DNA of 64,000 nucleotides, from positions 65,081,702 to 65,145,701 of the forward strand of contig NC_132927.1 in the NCBI RefSeq assembly GCF_047675955.1, written 5' to 3'. A program made the position numbers and the translations under genes. Under the pieces are notes generated by a model. That model was not told where the DNA came from. It was given only the letters and a program-made list of their open reading frames with translations, and did no database searches. The DNA comes from Chlorocebus sabaeus (taxonomy: Eukaryota > Chordata > Mammalia > Primates > Cercopithecidae). Positions 50,942-62,720 of the stretch are shown here, in pieces; the stretch's first letter is position 1; every line of letters begins with the position of its first letter.

Positions 50942-51062
50942 GCAGCTTGGATCTTAAAAGCAAGAGCACTAACAGAAATGGTGTACATAGATGAAATTGA
51001 TGTAGCTCAGGAGGGAATTGCAGAAATGATGCTGGATGAAAATGCTATTGCTCAAGTTCCAC
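50942..51062 (+). CDS. TTC8: TTC8 coding exon 3
   Basis: 121 nt, phase 0 in and phase 1 out. It encodes AAWILKARALTEMVYIDEID... to AIAQVP, residues 49-88 counting exon 2A, plus one base of Arg89. This is the acidic linker after the first TPR. The acceptor is TTTTTAG|GCA (a short pyrimidine tract, TTTTTA, preceded by GCATGG) and the donor is CAC|GTAAGT. Ala70 replaces the Asp I recall in human. It joins in frame to exon 2A or directly to exon 1. Confidence 0.95.
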
Positions 51063-52356
51063 GTAAGTATTGGGTTTTCAGTTAAGTTAATGAAATACCA
51101 TTAAGAGGAAGACTACTATGTATAAGAGGAATATATGTATATACCTATATATTTCTACACTTTATATATATAAACATTATATACATGAAACAAAAATGAT
51201 GAAAAAAAATTACTTCGAGTAAATGGTTTCTGTTCTGACTTATAGTACAAAGGCTTTTTCCCCACAATTCAGTTATCTTAAACTTAAGGTATGAGATTGA
51301 TGTATAACAATTTTCTAATACAAGCTATATTATACATTTTAGAAGTAATTTATATCTATGTTCAACTGCTGATCATATGGAAAAAATTTATAAAAATACA
51401 TTCTATTTGAACTACTTGTCTAATATATCAGAATATTGTTTATCTGGGAAGTATCCAAACAACAGAGGTGTTCTAAGAGGACTTTAAAAAAAGATCATTT
51501 GAAAACATCACTTTATTGTTATAATTGAGCATGATTTGCTCTAAGTCATAATGTGAGGTAATGAGGTGATATGCAGGGCTGTGAGTGTCTGTTGGGATTG
51601 TCCCAGAGGCACAGTCCCCAGCTTGCAGATGTGGTGGTACAAATGGTATTGGATAAAGGCTGGTCCAAGTGCAGTGGTGTTTACAACTACTTGATCACAA
51701 CCCATTATAGATTTCTTTGTTCCTTCTCCACTCCCACTGCTTCACTTGACTAGCCTTAAAAAAATGGTATTGAATGATAACCAGGACATTCGGTGGTCTT
51801 GCTGGTACTTATAGTTCTCAGTCATTTATATCTTTTGGAAGGTAATAGCTGTTTTAAACCTTCAAATAGAAATTGAGAAAAAAATACATATTTTTATGTT
51901 AAAATGTCTTTCTTTACCATTATTTTGTTCTTTTAGAGTTAAAATATCTAAATTCTAGATATTGTGAATAAATTATGTTTTATTGGGAGAAGTTTATATG
52001 AGAAATAATTGAACTATGAGGATAGAACCATTATTTTGAACTTTGAAGCCTGTTAGTCTTGAGTTTAAATCCCAGCCCTACTAATAGGCTGACCTGTTTA
52101 TTTAATTCTGTGAACTTTTGTTAAATGGGTTAATACTACCTGCTTTACAGACTTAGTGTGAAGATTAAATGTGATGACATAAGTAACATGATAGGTACTC
52201 ATTAAATATTAGTCTAAAACACATTTCCCTAAAATATATTTCTTGCTATTAATGTCTTTTTCACCAGGCCAGCACAGTTCTGAAAACTGTATTAGCTTAC
52301 AGTTTTTACAGATTAATAGTTAATACATAAATTGAATTAGCCATCCTGTCTCCTAG
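51063..52356 (+). other. TTC8: TTC8 intron 3
   Basis: 1.3 kb, AT-rich, with a MIR at 52025-52218. Nothing else recognised. Confidence 0.75.
52025..52218 (+). repeat. MIR
   Basis: TTGAGTTTAAATCCCAGCCC, then TTAAATGGGTTAATACTACC and TGTGAAGATTAAATGTGATG: plus-strand MIR order. Confidence 0.85.
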
Positions 52357-52420
52357 GCCCTGGAACGTCTTTGAAACTCCCTGGAACTAATCAGACAGGA
52401 GGGCCTAGTCAGGCCGTTAG
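52357..52420 (+). CDS. TTC8: TTC8 coding exon 4
   Basis: 64 nt. It completes Arg89 and encodes PGTSLKLPGTNQTGGPSQAV plus AG of Arg110. Acceptor CTGTCTCCTAG|GCC, donor TAG|GTATGT. This part of BBS8 is Gly/Pro/Ser-rich and probably disordered. Confidence 0.95.
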
Positions 52421-52532
52421 GTATGTACTTCTGCTTCGTATCCTCTGCCACTAAATATTGATCAGACTGTATGAGAGAGAGTCTTTCTTCAAATGATCTT
52501 TTTTGTATTATAACAATTTATAATCTTCACAG
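52421..52532 (+). other. TTC8: TTC8 intron 4 (112 bp)
   Basis: Very short intron, GTATGT...TTCACAG, between exons 4 and 5. The 3' end has only a weak pyrimidine tract (ATAATCTTCACAG). Confidence 0.9.
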
Positions 52533-52692
52533 GCCAATCACACAAGCTGGAAGACCCATTACAGGTTTCCTCAGGCCCAACACACAGAGTGGAAGGCCAG
52601 GCACTATGGAACAGGCCATCAGAACCCCCAGAACCGCCTACACAGCCCGCCCTATCACCAGCTCCTCCGGAAGATTTGTCAGGCTGGGAACG
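52533..52692 (+). CDS. TTC8: TTC8 coding exon 5
   Basis: 160 nt, phase 2 in and phase 0 out, encoding residues 110-163. It contains repeated RPIT/RPxT units (RPITQAGRPITGFLRPNTQ, later ARPITSSSGRF), a low-complexity Arg/Pro/Thr-rich segment likely to be unstructured between the first TPR and the TPR array. Asn126 replaces the Ser I recall in human. The donor is ACG|GTAAAT. Confidence 0.95.
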
Positions 52693-52921
52693 GTAAATTA
52701 TATCAGCTTTCCCATAGCCTTGTATGACTTTGGTATTACCAAAGTAGCTTTATACATTGGTACATCATTTTCCCCTGTTGTTATAGTGGAGAATTATATG
52801 GAAGATTTTTGAAGGTGGTTGTTTTTATTTTATGTTGCTTTTATATTTTTATGCATATTAAACTTGTTTATGTTTCAAGAGAAAGTTTCAGATCTCTTGT
52901 TCTATTGTTTTTCCTCTGTAG
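52693..52921 (+). other. TTC8: TTC8 intron 5 (229 bp)
   Basis: Short intron with a good pyrimidine tract, TATTGTTTTTCCTCTGTAG. An open frame reads from exon 5 into it to 52812; this is read-through, not an exon. Confidence 0.9.
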
Positions 52922-53011
52922 GCTTCCATGCTTACAAGTCCTGATGGACCATTTATAAATTTATCTAGACTGAATTTAACAAAATATTCCCAGAAACCTA
53001 AGTTGGCAAAG
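52922..53011 (+). CDS. TTC8: TTC8 coding exon 6
   Basis: 90 nt, phase 0 both ends, residues 164-193: ASMLTSPDGPFINLSRLNL and TKYSQKPKLAK. The donor is AAG|GTATGT. Skipping would keep the frame. Confidence 0.95.
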
Positions 53012-55303
53012 GTATGTACTTAAAATGATTTTGAGTTATAAAGTAATATTACATATATGATGATAATGACAAATTAGAAAATGAATAAAAACTTGTGAAG
53101 GAAAGGCCGTGTCTTTATTGAAGTGGAAATGTTTAATATGTAAAATTACTCTTAGTCTTTGAGTTAATTGAGTTAAGAAAAGTCAGTCAGAAATAAAGTA
53201 CATATACCGTTATTATAGGAAATTCTTTTCCCTTGATAAAGAGTAGTAATTTATAACAAAGAAAGCAGTTATGCAGCATCATCTTTGTAGAATGAAGCTT
53301 AAGAAGTCATCTGTATATGTACGTATTTTTTTCTTTTTTAGCTTGGACTATTCTCAGAGAAATAATTTTCTATCCTTGTAGCTTTTTAGGACTGTCAAAA
53401 AATGATAAAAATTATGTACTCTTAATTAGTAATTTATCAGGCATCTCAATAAGGATTACTCAAACCACATAGCGGCATGCCAACTACATTCGTAATTATT
53501 ACTACTCAAAGATTAAGTGTTCCTTCAAATTAAAGAGAAAATGAGAGGCAGAGGGAGAGGGAGAAAGGGAAAGAGAAGGAGAGGAAGAAAAAGAGAAAGA
53601 GAAAAATAAAGGAAGGTGTCCATGACCGTTTCAGTATATAAACCTTGAGGGTGAGCTTGCAATAATTCAGAGACAGGAGCACTTATCTTCCGGAAACTGG
53701 TTTAAGCCTAGCTCAGGTTTTTAGCTGAAATCTCTGAGCATAAGTGCTGAGCTCATTCCTAATCTCAGTTCTAATGGTGTTTAACATATGTGTTTACTAA
53801 ATACCAAACACTAGAGAAAATTAAAATGGACACTAGCTGCACAGACTTAAGTTTAAGTCTGAAAAAGAGATGCCATTTGGTAGACAGAGAATTAGCCTGT
53901 AATAATGCTGCTGATTTTTTTTCTTAAATTCTTGTTTGGCAGCAATCCAGTTGACTTCACTTAGTAAAATTGTAAAGCTATCCTTACTTCCCTTTCTTTT
54001 ATGAGAGTGGAGTATTGAAAGCAACTCACATGGAATATCTGGTTCCCGACCCTTTAAGGCCACTTACTTGAAGGGACTGTCTGCCTAGTTGATACCATTG
54101 CTATATTTTGACCAGAGAGTCTGTCAATGGAAGCATTTTTCTCAATTAAATTAAGATGCATCCAGGACAGACCTGGTCTGTTACTAGATTTAGCCTGAAC
54201 TAGATTTTGTGCTTTTTTAGTATGTTGTAGAAATAATGCCAGGTTTTCCTGTCCTTGGCCCCCAGCTTGCCTTGACCCACCAGGACTCATTTTTAATATA
54301 GGCATATTGCTTGGGGTGTCTAGGGTGACCCTATGACACTGTCTTTGATGCTATAACATCCTTTTCATGGCAGTGGTAGCACCAACTGCATTCTTAACTT
54401 TTCTTTCTTTATAACAGAAAAAATGGAGGGATTGTTATAGGTTTTTTTTTTTTTTTTAAAGAAACACCTTGTCTTCATTTTTTAAAAAAATTGGTTGCCT
54501 CCAAGTCTTCTTTGTTAGTAACCTTGATATCTTCTAGGGATGTTAGCCTCTTTGCAAGTGTAACATGATAGTATTATGGAAAAAGGTAATGCCAATAAGA
54601 GTAAATGCTTATTTGTTTAGAGGAGTTGAGTGAAATATTGGAAATAAGTGTTCTTAGCCCTGGCTGTCCATGCGAGTTATCTGAGGGCTTTAAAAAATAC
54701 AAGATCAGGGCTTTGCCATCCCCCCAACTTTGATTTAATTTAAGTGGTCTGATCTGCGCCCCACCACCAGGTGTTCCCAATGTCCAGCTTGGCCGAGTAG
54801 TATCCTGCTAAAGAAACCTGAATATTCTGAATCATAGAGTTACTATAAATACCATCTAAGGAGAAATAGCTTTAAAAATTAAGCAAAAAACACCTCACTT
54901 TACCCTTGTACTCTACTTTGTTTCAGTAGAAACTTCCAGTTTTTTTATGTCTAAATTGTCCTTATTAATATCATAATCACTGTATAATATATGTAGAGAG
55001 TGTAAAGAATTGTCTCCATCTGTTTTATGACAATGCTGAAGTTGGTCTTTAAGTTGGTCTTAAACTTTTCATTTGTCTTTCTAATAAAATATATAATATG
55101 AAAAAAATGTTTAATTCTTTGAGCATTCTAGTTTGTAGTCTGTTAAAACCAGAATCAGTTGTAAATAGTAATATTTTAAAATGAGTGATTGTAACAAAAG
55201 ATGGATAGGCCCTTTTATCTATAAATCCAAGGCTTTAGAGTGCTTTTGTTAACATAAAATTTAAAAAACATCTAATGTATTTTTGACACTTTTTTCTTCA
55301 CAG
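53012..55303 (+). other. TTC8: TTC8 intron 6
   Basis: 2.3 kb with a GA-rich low-complexity tract at 53535-53618. The segment 53860-54420 has a repeat-like feel but no family or frame I can support. Confidence 0.75.
53535..53618 (+). repeat. GA-rich low-complexity tract
   Basis: About 84 bp of nearly pure purine (GAGAGG, GAAAGG, GAGAAA units). Confidence 0.9.
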
Positions 55304-55348
55304 GCTTTGTTTGAGTATATCTTTCATCATGAAAATGATGTTAAGACT
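55304..55348 (+). CDS. TTC8: TTC8 coding exon 7
   Basis: 45 nt, phase 0 both ends, residues 194-208: ALFEYIFHHENDVKT. The acceptor is TTTTTTCTTCACAG|GCT, a strong site; the donor is ACT|GTAAGT. In human the next residues begin ALDLAALS; that exon is not in the window. Confidence 0.95.
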
Positions 55349-56043
55349 GTAAGTTTTGAATTCATGCTATTTTCTTTTGAAATTTTTCTGACTTTATAAG
55401 TCTAGATTCTGAAATATTCTATTTCTGACCTTATAAACAGATGAAATTATTAAAGATTGGAGAATTATTAATACTTTAAAATCCACCCTCCGTTTCAGTG
55501 GGAAAATGTGTATAAATACACAAGCGATAAGAACTATGCCTGGTTCATAGAGTATGTAGATCTCCAATAAATGGGAAGATACAGATAATTGAGAATACTG
55601 CATAACGTGCTTGTGTTAAAGTTATAGTTTTTATGCTAATGGTATTGTTGATCCATTTATTTCCTTAATCCATGTAGTATATTCTAGGTTTACTAATGCA
55701 CGTATTTCTGTTATTTTTGTGGTGTGTCCTTTTCCCCTGTCTTTAACATTTTGTGATCAAAGATTTCAAACATACAAAAGTAGAGGGAATCATCTTCATG
55801 GCCTCTTAACAGAGAATTTTAAAGTTACATGCGTATGACTTCTCAAATTGTTTTGATTTTTGCATGCTTATATGCAAATGAACACAAGCAGAACAACTTT
55901 GGTCAAATGTAGTTCATTCTACAGTGTCTGATTGCATGTTTTCTCATTTTCCTATTAGTTCCAGGAAAAAGGCTTTATATCCATATATTAAGCATTTAGG
56001 AAAATAAAAATGTTTTCCTTAATTGTGTTTTCTTTTTTTCTTC

Positions 56044-56350
56044 TTCTTTTTATTTTGAGACAGAGTCTTACTCTGTCACCCAGGCTGGAATGCAGTGGCA
56101 TTATCATGGCTCACTGCAGCCTTGACTTCCCAGGCTCAGGCGATCCTCCCATCTCAGCCTCCCAAGTAACTTTGACCACAGGCATGTGACACCATGCCTA
56201 GCTAAAAAAAAAAAAAAAAAAAAAAATTATCTATAGAGACATGCTCTCCCTATGTTGCCCAGGCTGGTCTTGAATTCCTGGCCTTAAGTGATCCTCCTGC
56301 CTCAGCCTCCCAAAGTGCTGGGATTTCAGGTATGAGCCACCATAGCCATC
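56044..56350 (-). repeat. Alu with perfect 15-bp target duplication
   Basis: Minus-strand Alu (J/S-like). CCTTAATTGTGTTTT occurs at 56018-56032 and 56352-56366. An unusual 22-A run (56203-56225) sits where the plus strand of a reverse Alu should read AATTTTT. Confidence 0.93.
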
Positions 56351-56689
56351 CCCTTAATTGTGTTTTTTATGTGTCAACCACTAGCTATACACTAGGAGAC
56401 CTAATAAAAAATATGATACTTTTTCCTGCCTCTACAAGCCATGTAATCTAGCTGAAGAAATGAAATGGACATAAATGAAATAATTAAAGAGGTAACTGTC
56501 AAACTGTGAAGTTGTTACCAAGTAGGAAAAGGAAAAATTCAGAAGGGATGATATTAGTAAAGATCCATAAAATAAGTAGGATGTATGGAAAGGAGGAAAA
56601 AGAAATGTAAAGAAAGGGCAAAAATAAGAATAAGATATGGAATGATCAATAAATAGGCCTTATCCTAGAAAATAGGAGTTCCACAGGGA

Positions 56690-57540
56690 CATTTTAAAGA
56701 AGGAGGTGACAGAACTTGATGATAGATTTGATACGGGGAACAAAGGAAAGACTGACAGGTCAAATCTGCCTCCTAAAGATGCTGTGAGAAGAGTGACAGT
56801 TTTATTAGCAGAAATGGGATAATTAGGGAAGGAAGTCAGTTTGTGAAGAAGCTGACTAAGTGACTTGAAGGCGTTTTGAGTTTGAAATGACAAAAGACTA
56901 TCTAAGTGGAGATACCATTGCATGTGTTGGGAGATGTGACATTGAAATCTAGGGGACTGATTTGTGGGCCACATATACAGAATGCGGTGTTCATAGATGT
57001 GGTTATATAGGGAAAAAAAAAATATGAAGGTTGGGACAACTGAGAAACCATGCACATTTCTGGAAACGAAAGTCAGCCATCTTAACTTCATAAAAAGCTG
57101 GTGAGAGGCTTTCAGCATGATGATATATAAAATTATGTGGTCAAACTGTAATTAAAAAGCATTAGAATGCTATTCCATTTCATAAATTAGTAAATCTCGA
57201 ATGACTAAAGTATCATAAAGTGATACTCTTATATTTGGAAGATTAATGCATATCAGGGGCATCTATTCTTTCATCCAATATATGTTTGAACCACAGTTCC
57301 AGCCCTGAGATCACACAGTGAAACAAGCAGACAAAGTCTCTGCTCTTTTAGAGATAATATTCTGGTTGGGCAAGGAATAGAAACAAATAAACTTTAAAAT
57401 GTATGAAGTCTCATGGGCTAATGAGTACTGTAACAACAAAGAAGCAGGAAAACAGGTAAGGGAATAAATAATGACATCGGGGAGGATGCTATTTTGGATG
57501 GAGTGGGGAGTGGTTATTGAAGTCTTCTGAACAGAAAGCA
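56690..57540 (-). repeat. LINE L2 fragment, part 1
   Basis: Reverse L2: GTGGAGATACCATTGCATG and GTTTGAAATGACAAAAGAC in the middle; TCATCCAATATATGTTTGAAC and GTCTCTGCTCTTTTAGAGA later. The segments may be two L2 copies. It is split by the Alu at 57541. Confidence 0.55.
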
Positions 57541-57850
57541 TGTGGCTCAGTGGCTGAATTCCAGCACTTTGGGAGGCCGAGGCAGGTGTATCACTTGAGC
57601 CCAGGAGTTCGAGACCAGCCTAGGCAACGTGGTGAAACCCTGTCCTACAAAAAATACAAAAGTTAGCCAGGCGTGGTGGCACGTGCTTGTAGTCCCAGCT
57701 ATTCTAGAGGGGTAGAGCTGTAGTCCCGGCTACTCTGGGAGGATCACCTGAACCCAGGGAGGTCAAGGCTGCAGTGAGCCATGATCATGCCACTGCACTG
57801 CAGCTTGGGTGACAGAGTGAGACTCTGTGTCAAAAATAAAAAGAAAGAAA
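57541..57850 (+). repeat. Alu, 5'-shortened
   Basis: Plus-strand Alu with a damaged 5' end (GTGGCTCAGTGGCTGAATTCC) and a short duplication in the right arm (TAGTCCCAGCTATTC and TAGTCCCGGCTACTC). Confidence 0.9.
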
Positions 57851-58090
57851 AGAAAACATTTCAACAGACACCTGAATGAAGGGGGAGAGGAACCACATCA
57901 TTATGTGTAGGAAGGGCATTTTCAAAGAGCTTTAATGTGAAGGCCCTGAATAGAAGCATGCTTGGGTTGCTTAAGGAACAGCAAGAAGGCCAGTGTGGCT
58001 GAGTGAGGCCTGTGAGGAGGAAGAGTTGTTGGTGGTGAGTTCAGAAGCTAGACAGATCATAAGCCATTTGTAGTTCATGGTAACAATGTT
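57851..58090 (-). repeat. LINE L2 fragment, part 2
   Basis: AAGGCCCTGAATAGAAGCATG, then AGGAACAGCAAGAAGGCCAGTG and GGTGAGTTCAGAAGCTAG: reverse-oriented L2 in the expected order. Confidence 0.7.
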
Positions 58091-59349
58091 TTTCATTAAT
58101 AGATTCATCTTGAGGATGTAGTTCTACATCTTGGAATTTACCCATTCTTTTTGAGGAATAAAAATCACATTGAAAAAAATGTAAGATTTATCCCCTGCAC
58201 TACTACACTTATGTTCTAAAGATTCTAAGGATTAGCAGACTTTAATTTTATATTATGTTAGTATCCTAGTTCTTCATGCATATGGACTTAACAAAATTTG
58301 ATTTTAAACAGATAGAGTAGTAACATTTAAACTTTTTATTTTAAGCAGCAAAATCCTTTTCTTCAAGTGAAATCTTATCTAGACCCTAGTATGTAAAACA
58401 CACAAAAGTCGAGCTACTTGAATTATAGCACGGCTAGCAAACTTAGAACATATCCATCAGCCCTCCTCCTTGCTCCTCCCACCCCATGATCTTCTGCCTC
58501 TCAAATATTAGGGCTCTTGGGTAGTTCCTATATTAGGCTCTGTTTCTAAATTACCTGGGGAATTATTAAATAAGGACTTCTGGATCTGTGCTAGACTTCC
58601 TGAGTCAGAATCCTCAAGGGTACATCTGGCGAATCTGTTGTTAATAAAAGCTCTGCAGGCAATGCTAATTTTCAGGCAGAATTGGAAAATACTGCTGTAG
58701 AATATAGTAGTTTAAAAACCAGTGATTAATAGAAGGGTGTAATGCCAGGTGTTCCCGTGTAGTAAAATAGACCTGGGGAATACTAGCAGAACTCAAAAAC
58801 CAGAGCTCCCTATAGCAAACAAAATAAGAGGAGGTGTGTTACCTGTCTCAATGAAAGAAATCAGCAAATGAAGAGAAAAGAGACAACAAACATGACTCAA
58901 ATATATCTCATTAACACGGAGGTGATAGTAAAAACTATTGAGAACTGGAGTCCCCATTTATAAATTATATATTTTTATTCTTGGTAACAGTGACTCTCTT
59001 AAAACACCAAAATCAAGCAATATTGAACAAAATTGTTGACTCTTTTTGAAATCCATCTTTATAATTCATTAAATGGCACTCGAGAAAATTTGTCTGGGGA
59101 CTTTATTTTAGATATTTAATCAATGAAGAATTTAAAAAATTTAAACTAGCAAACAATAGGGTATTTCATAAATTTGGTTGGATTTGTGAAACAATCACAA
59201 AAAAAAAGACTCACTGATGCGTATGTGTAATCCCTATCCAGTGGACAGAAACAAAATCAGAAGTAAAAGGGCAATAGAAGGGGGAATTACATACATGAAG
59301 CATGATTTTGAAATATTGGTATTTATCATGTATAAAAAAAGCTGATCTT

Positions 59350-59652
59350 GGCTGGGTGCAGTGGTTCACACCTGTAATCCCAACACTGTGGGAGGCTGAG
59401 GTGGGTGGATCACCTGAGGTCAGGAGTTTGAGACAAGCCTGGCCAGCGTGGTGAAACTCTACTAAAAATACAAAAATTAGCTGGAAGTGGTGGCGGGCGC
59501 CTGTAATCCCAGCTACTCAGGAGGCTGAGGCAGGAGAATCGCTTGAACCCGGGAGGCGGAGTTTGCAATGAGCCCAGATCACGCCATTGCACTTTAGCCT
59601 GGGCGACAAGAGCAAAACTCCATCTCAAAAAAAAAAAAAAAAAAAAAAAAAG
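59350..59652 (+). repeat. Alu (AluS) with target duplication
   Basis: Full-length plus-strand Alu with an A23-25 tail; AAAAAAGCTGATCTT and AAAAAAGCTTGATCTT flank it. Confidence 0.93.
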
Positions 59653-60244
59653 CTTGATCTTAATTTTTGAAAGATTTTTATGAAAATAGAAATGACCCAA
59701 AACCAGACAACTTACATTAGAAAAAATGCTGGTAAATAAGCACATTAGAGGTGTACTTTCTTAATAACAACAAAAATATAAAATAAAGAGGCTTTGGCCT
59801 TTGAGTTTTATATTTATGAAATTAGAAAAAAAATCCTGGGGGAGAGTACATTAGATAGCCATAAAGATATTTCCTCAATTTGTTTCAGTAATTTCAATTC
59901 TCAGGAGATTGCAGGAAAAAGTAAAGTGCTGTATTTGCAATGGTGTTCATTGCATCTTTAGGTATAGTGGCAAAACTGCTGGGAAAACAACCTAAATGTT
60001 TAATAATAGGGAATGAGTTTGGTAAATTATAATAAATAGCATAATGGAATCTTATGTAGCCATTAAAAACCATAATTATAAACACTAGGCAGAAACATGA
60101 AAAGTGTTTATTTTATAATGTTAAGCCAAAAGTATGCCATTTAGTATGTTAAACAGAAGTATAACTCTAAAAATATTTTGTATTTATGACAGATACTAGA
60201 AGGTATTACTTAAACATTAAAATGGTAGTATTTTGAGGTTAAGA

Positions 60245-60320
60245 TGCATTCATTCTACAAATATTTGTTGAACGCCTATGTTGTACCTCATGGTACTAAT
60301 GGAGATTAAGTCTAATTTTA
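60245..60320 (-). repeat. LINE L2 3' end fragment
   Basis: GCATTCATTCTACAAATATTTG followed by AACGCCTATG: reverse L2 terminus, short. Confidence 0.6.
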
Positions 60321-60959
60321 CCTTTGTTTTAAAATTTTTCAACAGTAATGTTATAGTAACTTTACATTTATAAAATGAATTATAAATTAGGGGCAATAAT
60401 ATGTTAAAATGCTGCCGATTTGTACTCTCCTTGTGATTTTCATCTGCTTACCCCCCATATACATACATTTTTGTAGAACATAAAATGGAGCAATTTGTTA
60501 TTATTTAGTGAAAAACACAAATTGTTCCTTGTTTTCCATTTTATTTACTAATTCATATATTGATATATGCATTGATTATTCTTTAAACAATAATGATTGG
60601 GTTGTGTATATTGGTACTTTGATGGGTGCTAGGGGTGCTGAGTCGGACAGATGTCTTGTTCCATTTCTCACTCTGGTATGGTCTTGCCACATTATAGTGC
60701 TGTTGTGGATCAGGTTGTTCCATTAAAATGTCATTCTTGCTTTTACCAGAAATGTTATCTTCTGAATGGAAGGATTTAGATAATGAGTATAAAGCATGTA
60801 TTTTTATATCTTACATATATTTTGTAACTTTAGCTGGAAAAAGAAAAAAGGAATTCTGTTTTTTTAACATGTTAAGAAATCAGAGGTGTTTTTATATTTA
60901 GATTCCTTGGGTGGCCTCCAAATTTCTCTTTAAAGAAAGTATTTCACACAAATACAGAG

Positions 60960-61335
60960 ACTACTATAGACCAATATAAGAAATACCTTGAAATGGTGTT
61001 TAAATATTAAGAAAGTATAAAACTGATTCTCCATGGAAAACGATTTTTCTGTCTTTGAGCTTTTAGTGCTTTTCTTATGTTGTGGGCGTCGGCAGTATCA
61101 ACAAAACTCAAGTTTTGGTGGGCTGGTGATTCCATGTTTATCTACAGACAAATAGGAAGAATACTGTAGAGGTAGAGAACGCCATGAAGTGGTATTTACA
61201 TTTTAAGGAAAAGTTATCTCTGGAAAACTGTTTTTGCCTTTGAGTATTTAATAACTCCCTTTCCCCACCTTTCCCTTTTTGGACAATATTGTTGGTATTG
61301 ACAAAACTAAAATGGCATGTGAGTCGGTTATTCTG
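60960..61335 (+). repeat. Ancient diverged tandem duplication
   Basis: Two units, about 60960-61125 and 61140-61320, share ordered blocks: GAAATGGTGTTTAAATATTAAG / GAAGTGGTATTTACATTTTAAG, TCTTTGAGC / CCTTTGAGT, and GTATCAACAAAACTCAA / GTATTGACAAAACTAAA. Identity looks about 65-75%. Confidence 0.6.
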
Positions 61336-61714
61336 CAATCTTTGTTTCCACATGCTCTTTAATTTCATCATTTTGAAATTGTTACAACTATAACATAGTG
61401 AAAGGATGACTTTTTTAAAACTTAGATCTGCCAAAATTCCTTCTACTTTTGGACGTTTGTAAACTTATTACTTTAAAAAATGACATTCTGAGCTTTTATT
61501 AATATCTAGATATTGGTTTTACGAAATCATCTAAAGATCATTAAATTTAAGTCATAGTTATTTATTTTAAAAATTTGGGAATGGTTATAGAAATATAGAT
61601 CTTCTGTCACCACTTAAAAATTTTAAGGTTAATAGCTTTTAATTATGAATCTTATTACTATGACAGTTTTGTTTGGTTCTTAAGGTATTGTCAACAGAAG
61701 TCAGAAACAAAGAT

Positions 61715-61850
61715 TATAATTAAGTCAGTCAACAGATAGTTCTTGAATACCTCTTCTGTGCACAGCAATATTCCAGAACAACAGCAGAGATGTAAAAGAG
61801 GAGTATCTGTCCTCAGGGAGCTTGTCAGCCACTTAAAATTGTCCCAAATG
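61715..61850 (-). repeat. LINE L2 3' end fragment
   Basis: GTCAACAGATAGTTCTTGAATACC and CCTCAGGGAGCTTGTCAGCC in reverse L2 order. Confidence 0.6.
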
Positions 61851-62149
61851 GGCCAGGAATGGTGGCTCACACCTGTAAGCCCAGCACTTTGGGAGGCTGA
61901 CGCAGGTGGATCAACTTGAGGCCAAGAGTTCAAGACTAGCCTGGCCGACATGGGGTGAAACCATGTCTCTACTAAAAACATAAAAAATTAGCTGGGCATG
62001 GTGGCACATACCTGTAATCCCAGCTATTCAAGAGGCTGAGGCATGAAAATTGCTTGAGCCTGGGAGCTGGAGGTGTTGAGATTGTGCCACTGCACTCCAT
62101 CCAGCTTGAGCAACATAGCAAGACCGTATCAAAAAAAGAAAGGAAAGAA
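61851..62149 (+). repeat. Alu with target duplication
   Basis: Plus-strand Alu (J/S-like), right arm shortened. AATTGTCCCAAATG (61837) and AATTGTCACAAATG (62149) flank it. Confidence 0.93.
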
Positions 62150-62179
62150 ATTGTCACAAATGTTTTTCTTTAGTGCAGT

Positions 62180-62720
62180 GAGGACAGAAAAACCAAATTC
62201 TGCCAAAATATTTAGAGGTTTATTCTGAGTCAGTATGAGTGACCTCGGTCTGGGGATACATAGTCTCAAGAGGTCCTGAGAAAATGTGCCCAAGGCAATT
62301 GGGTTACAGTTTGGCTTTATACATTTCAGGAAAGTATGGGAATTGCAGGTAGAATCATAAATCAATACATGGAAGGTATACATTGATTGGGCCTGAAAAT
62401 TCTGTACATCTTGAAGCCATGGCTTACATGTCATTGGTGGGTTTTAGGGATTCTTTAGGTGGCAATTAGGTAATCTTTGTCTAAAGACTTGAAGTCAGTA
62501 TATAGGGATGTTTAAGATTAGGGGGTGTCTGCCATCTCTCATGTGATGCTGTACTACAGTCAGATTGGAAAGTAGGCCACATTATACCAGGTTAGTTTAA
62601 AAAAATTGTTTAATGAGATTTTATGGTTTATAGGGTGTGACTCCCCAAGCCTCCTTGGAAAGGATTTGGGGCAAGAGAAAAAAAGGTCAGAGTTCTGTCC
62701 TTAGCAGCCTGAGTCTTCGT
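62180..62720 (-). mobile_element. LTR-like element, unassigned
   Basis: The stretch resembles an old ERV LTR read on the minus strand: an AATAAA signal on the minus strand near 62220 (TTTATTCTG on plus) followed by AACCTCTAAATATTTTGGC, and conserved-looking pieces such as TGCCCAAGGCAATTGGGTTAC and ATCTTTGTCTAAAGACTTG. Ends and family not fixed. Confidence 0.45.

Noticed and set aside
52471..52812. 113-codon frame around TTC8 exon 5
   Set aside because: It is exon 5 read in frame plus intronic sequence on both sides; the splice sites at 52533 and 52692 account for the coding part.
53860..54420. Possible retroviral nucleocapsid-like Cys/His knuckle on the minus strand near 54375
   Set aside because: CxxCxxxH-like spacing appears in one frame, but the expected Gly and final Cys are absent, a stop follows soon, and no LTR or pol remnant is visible nearby.
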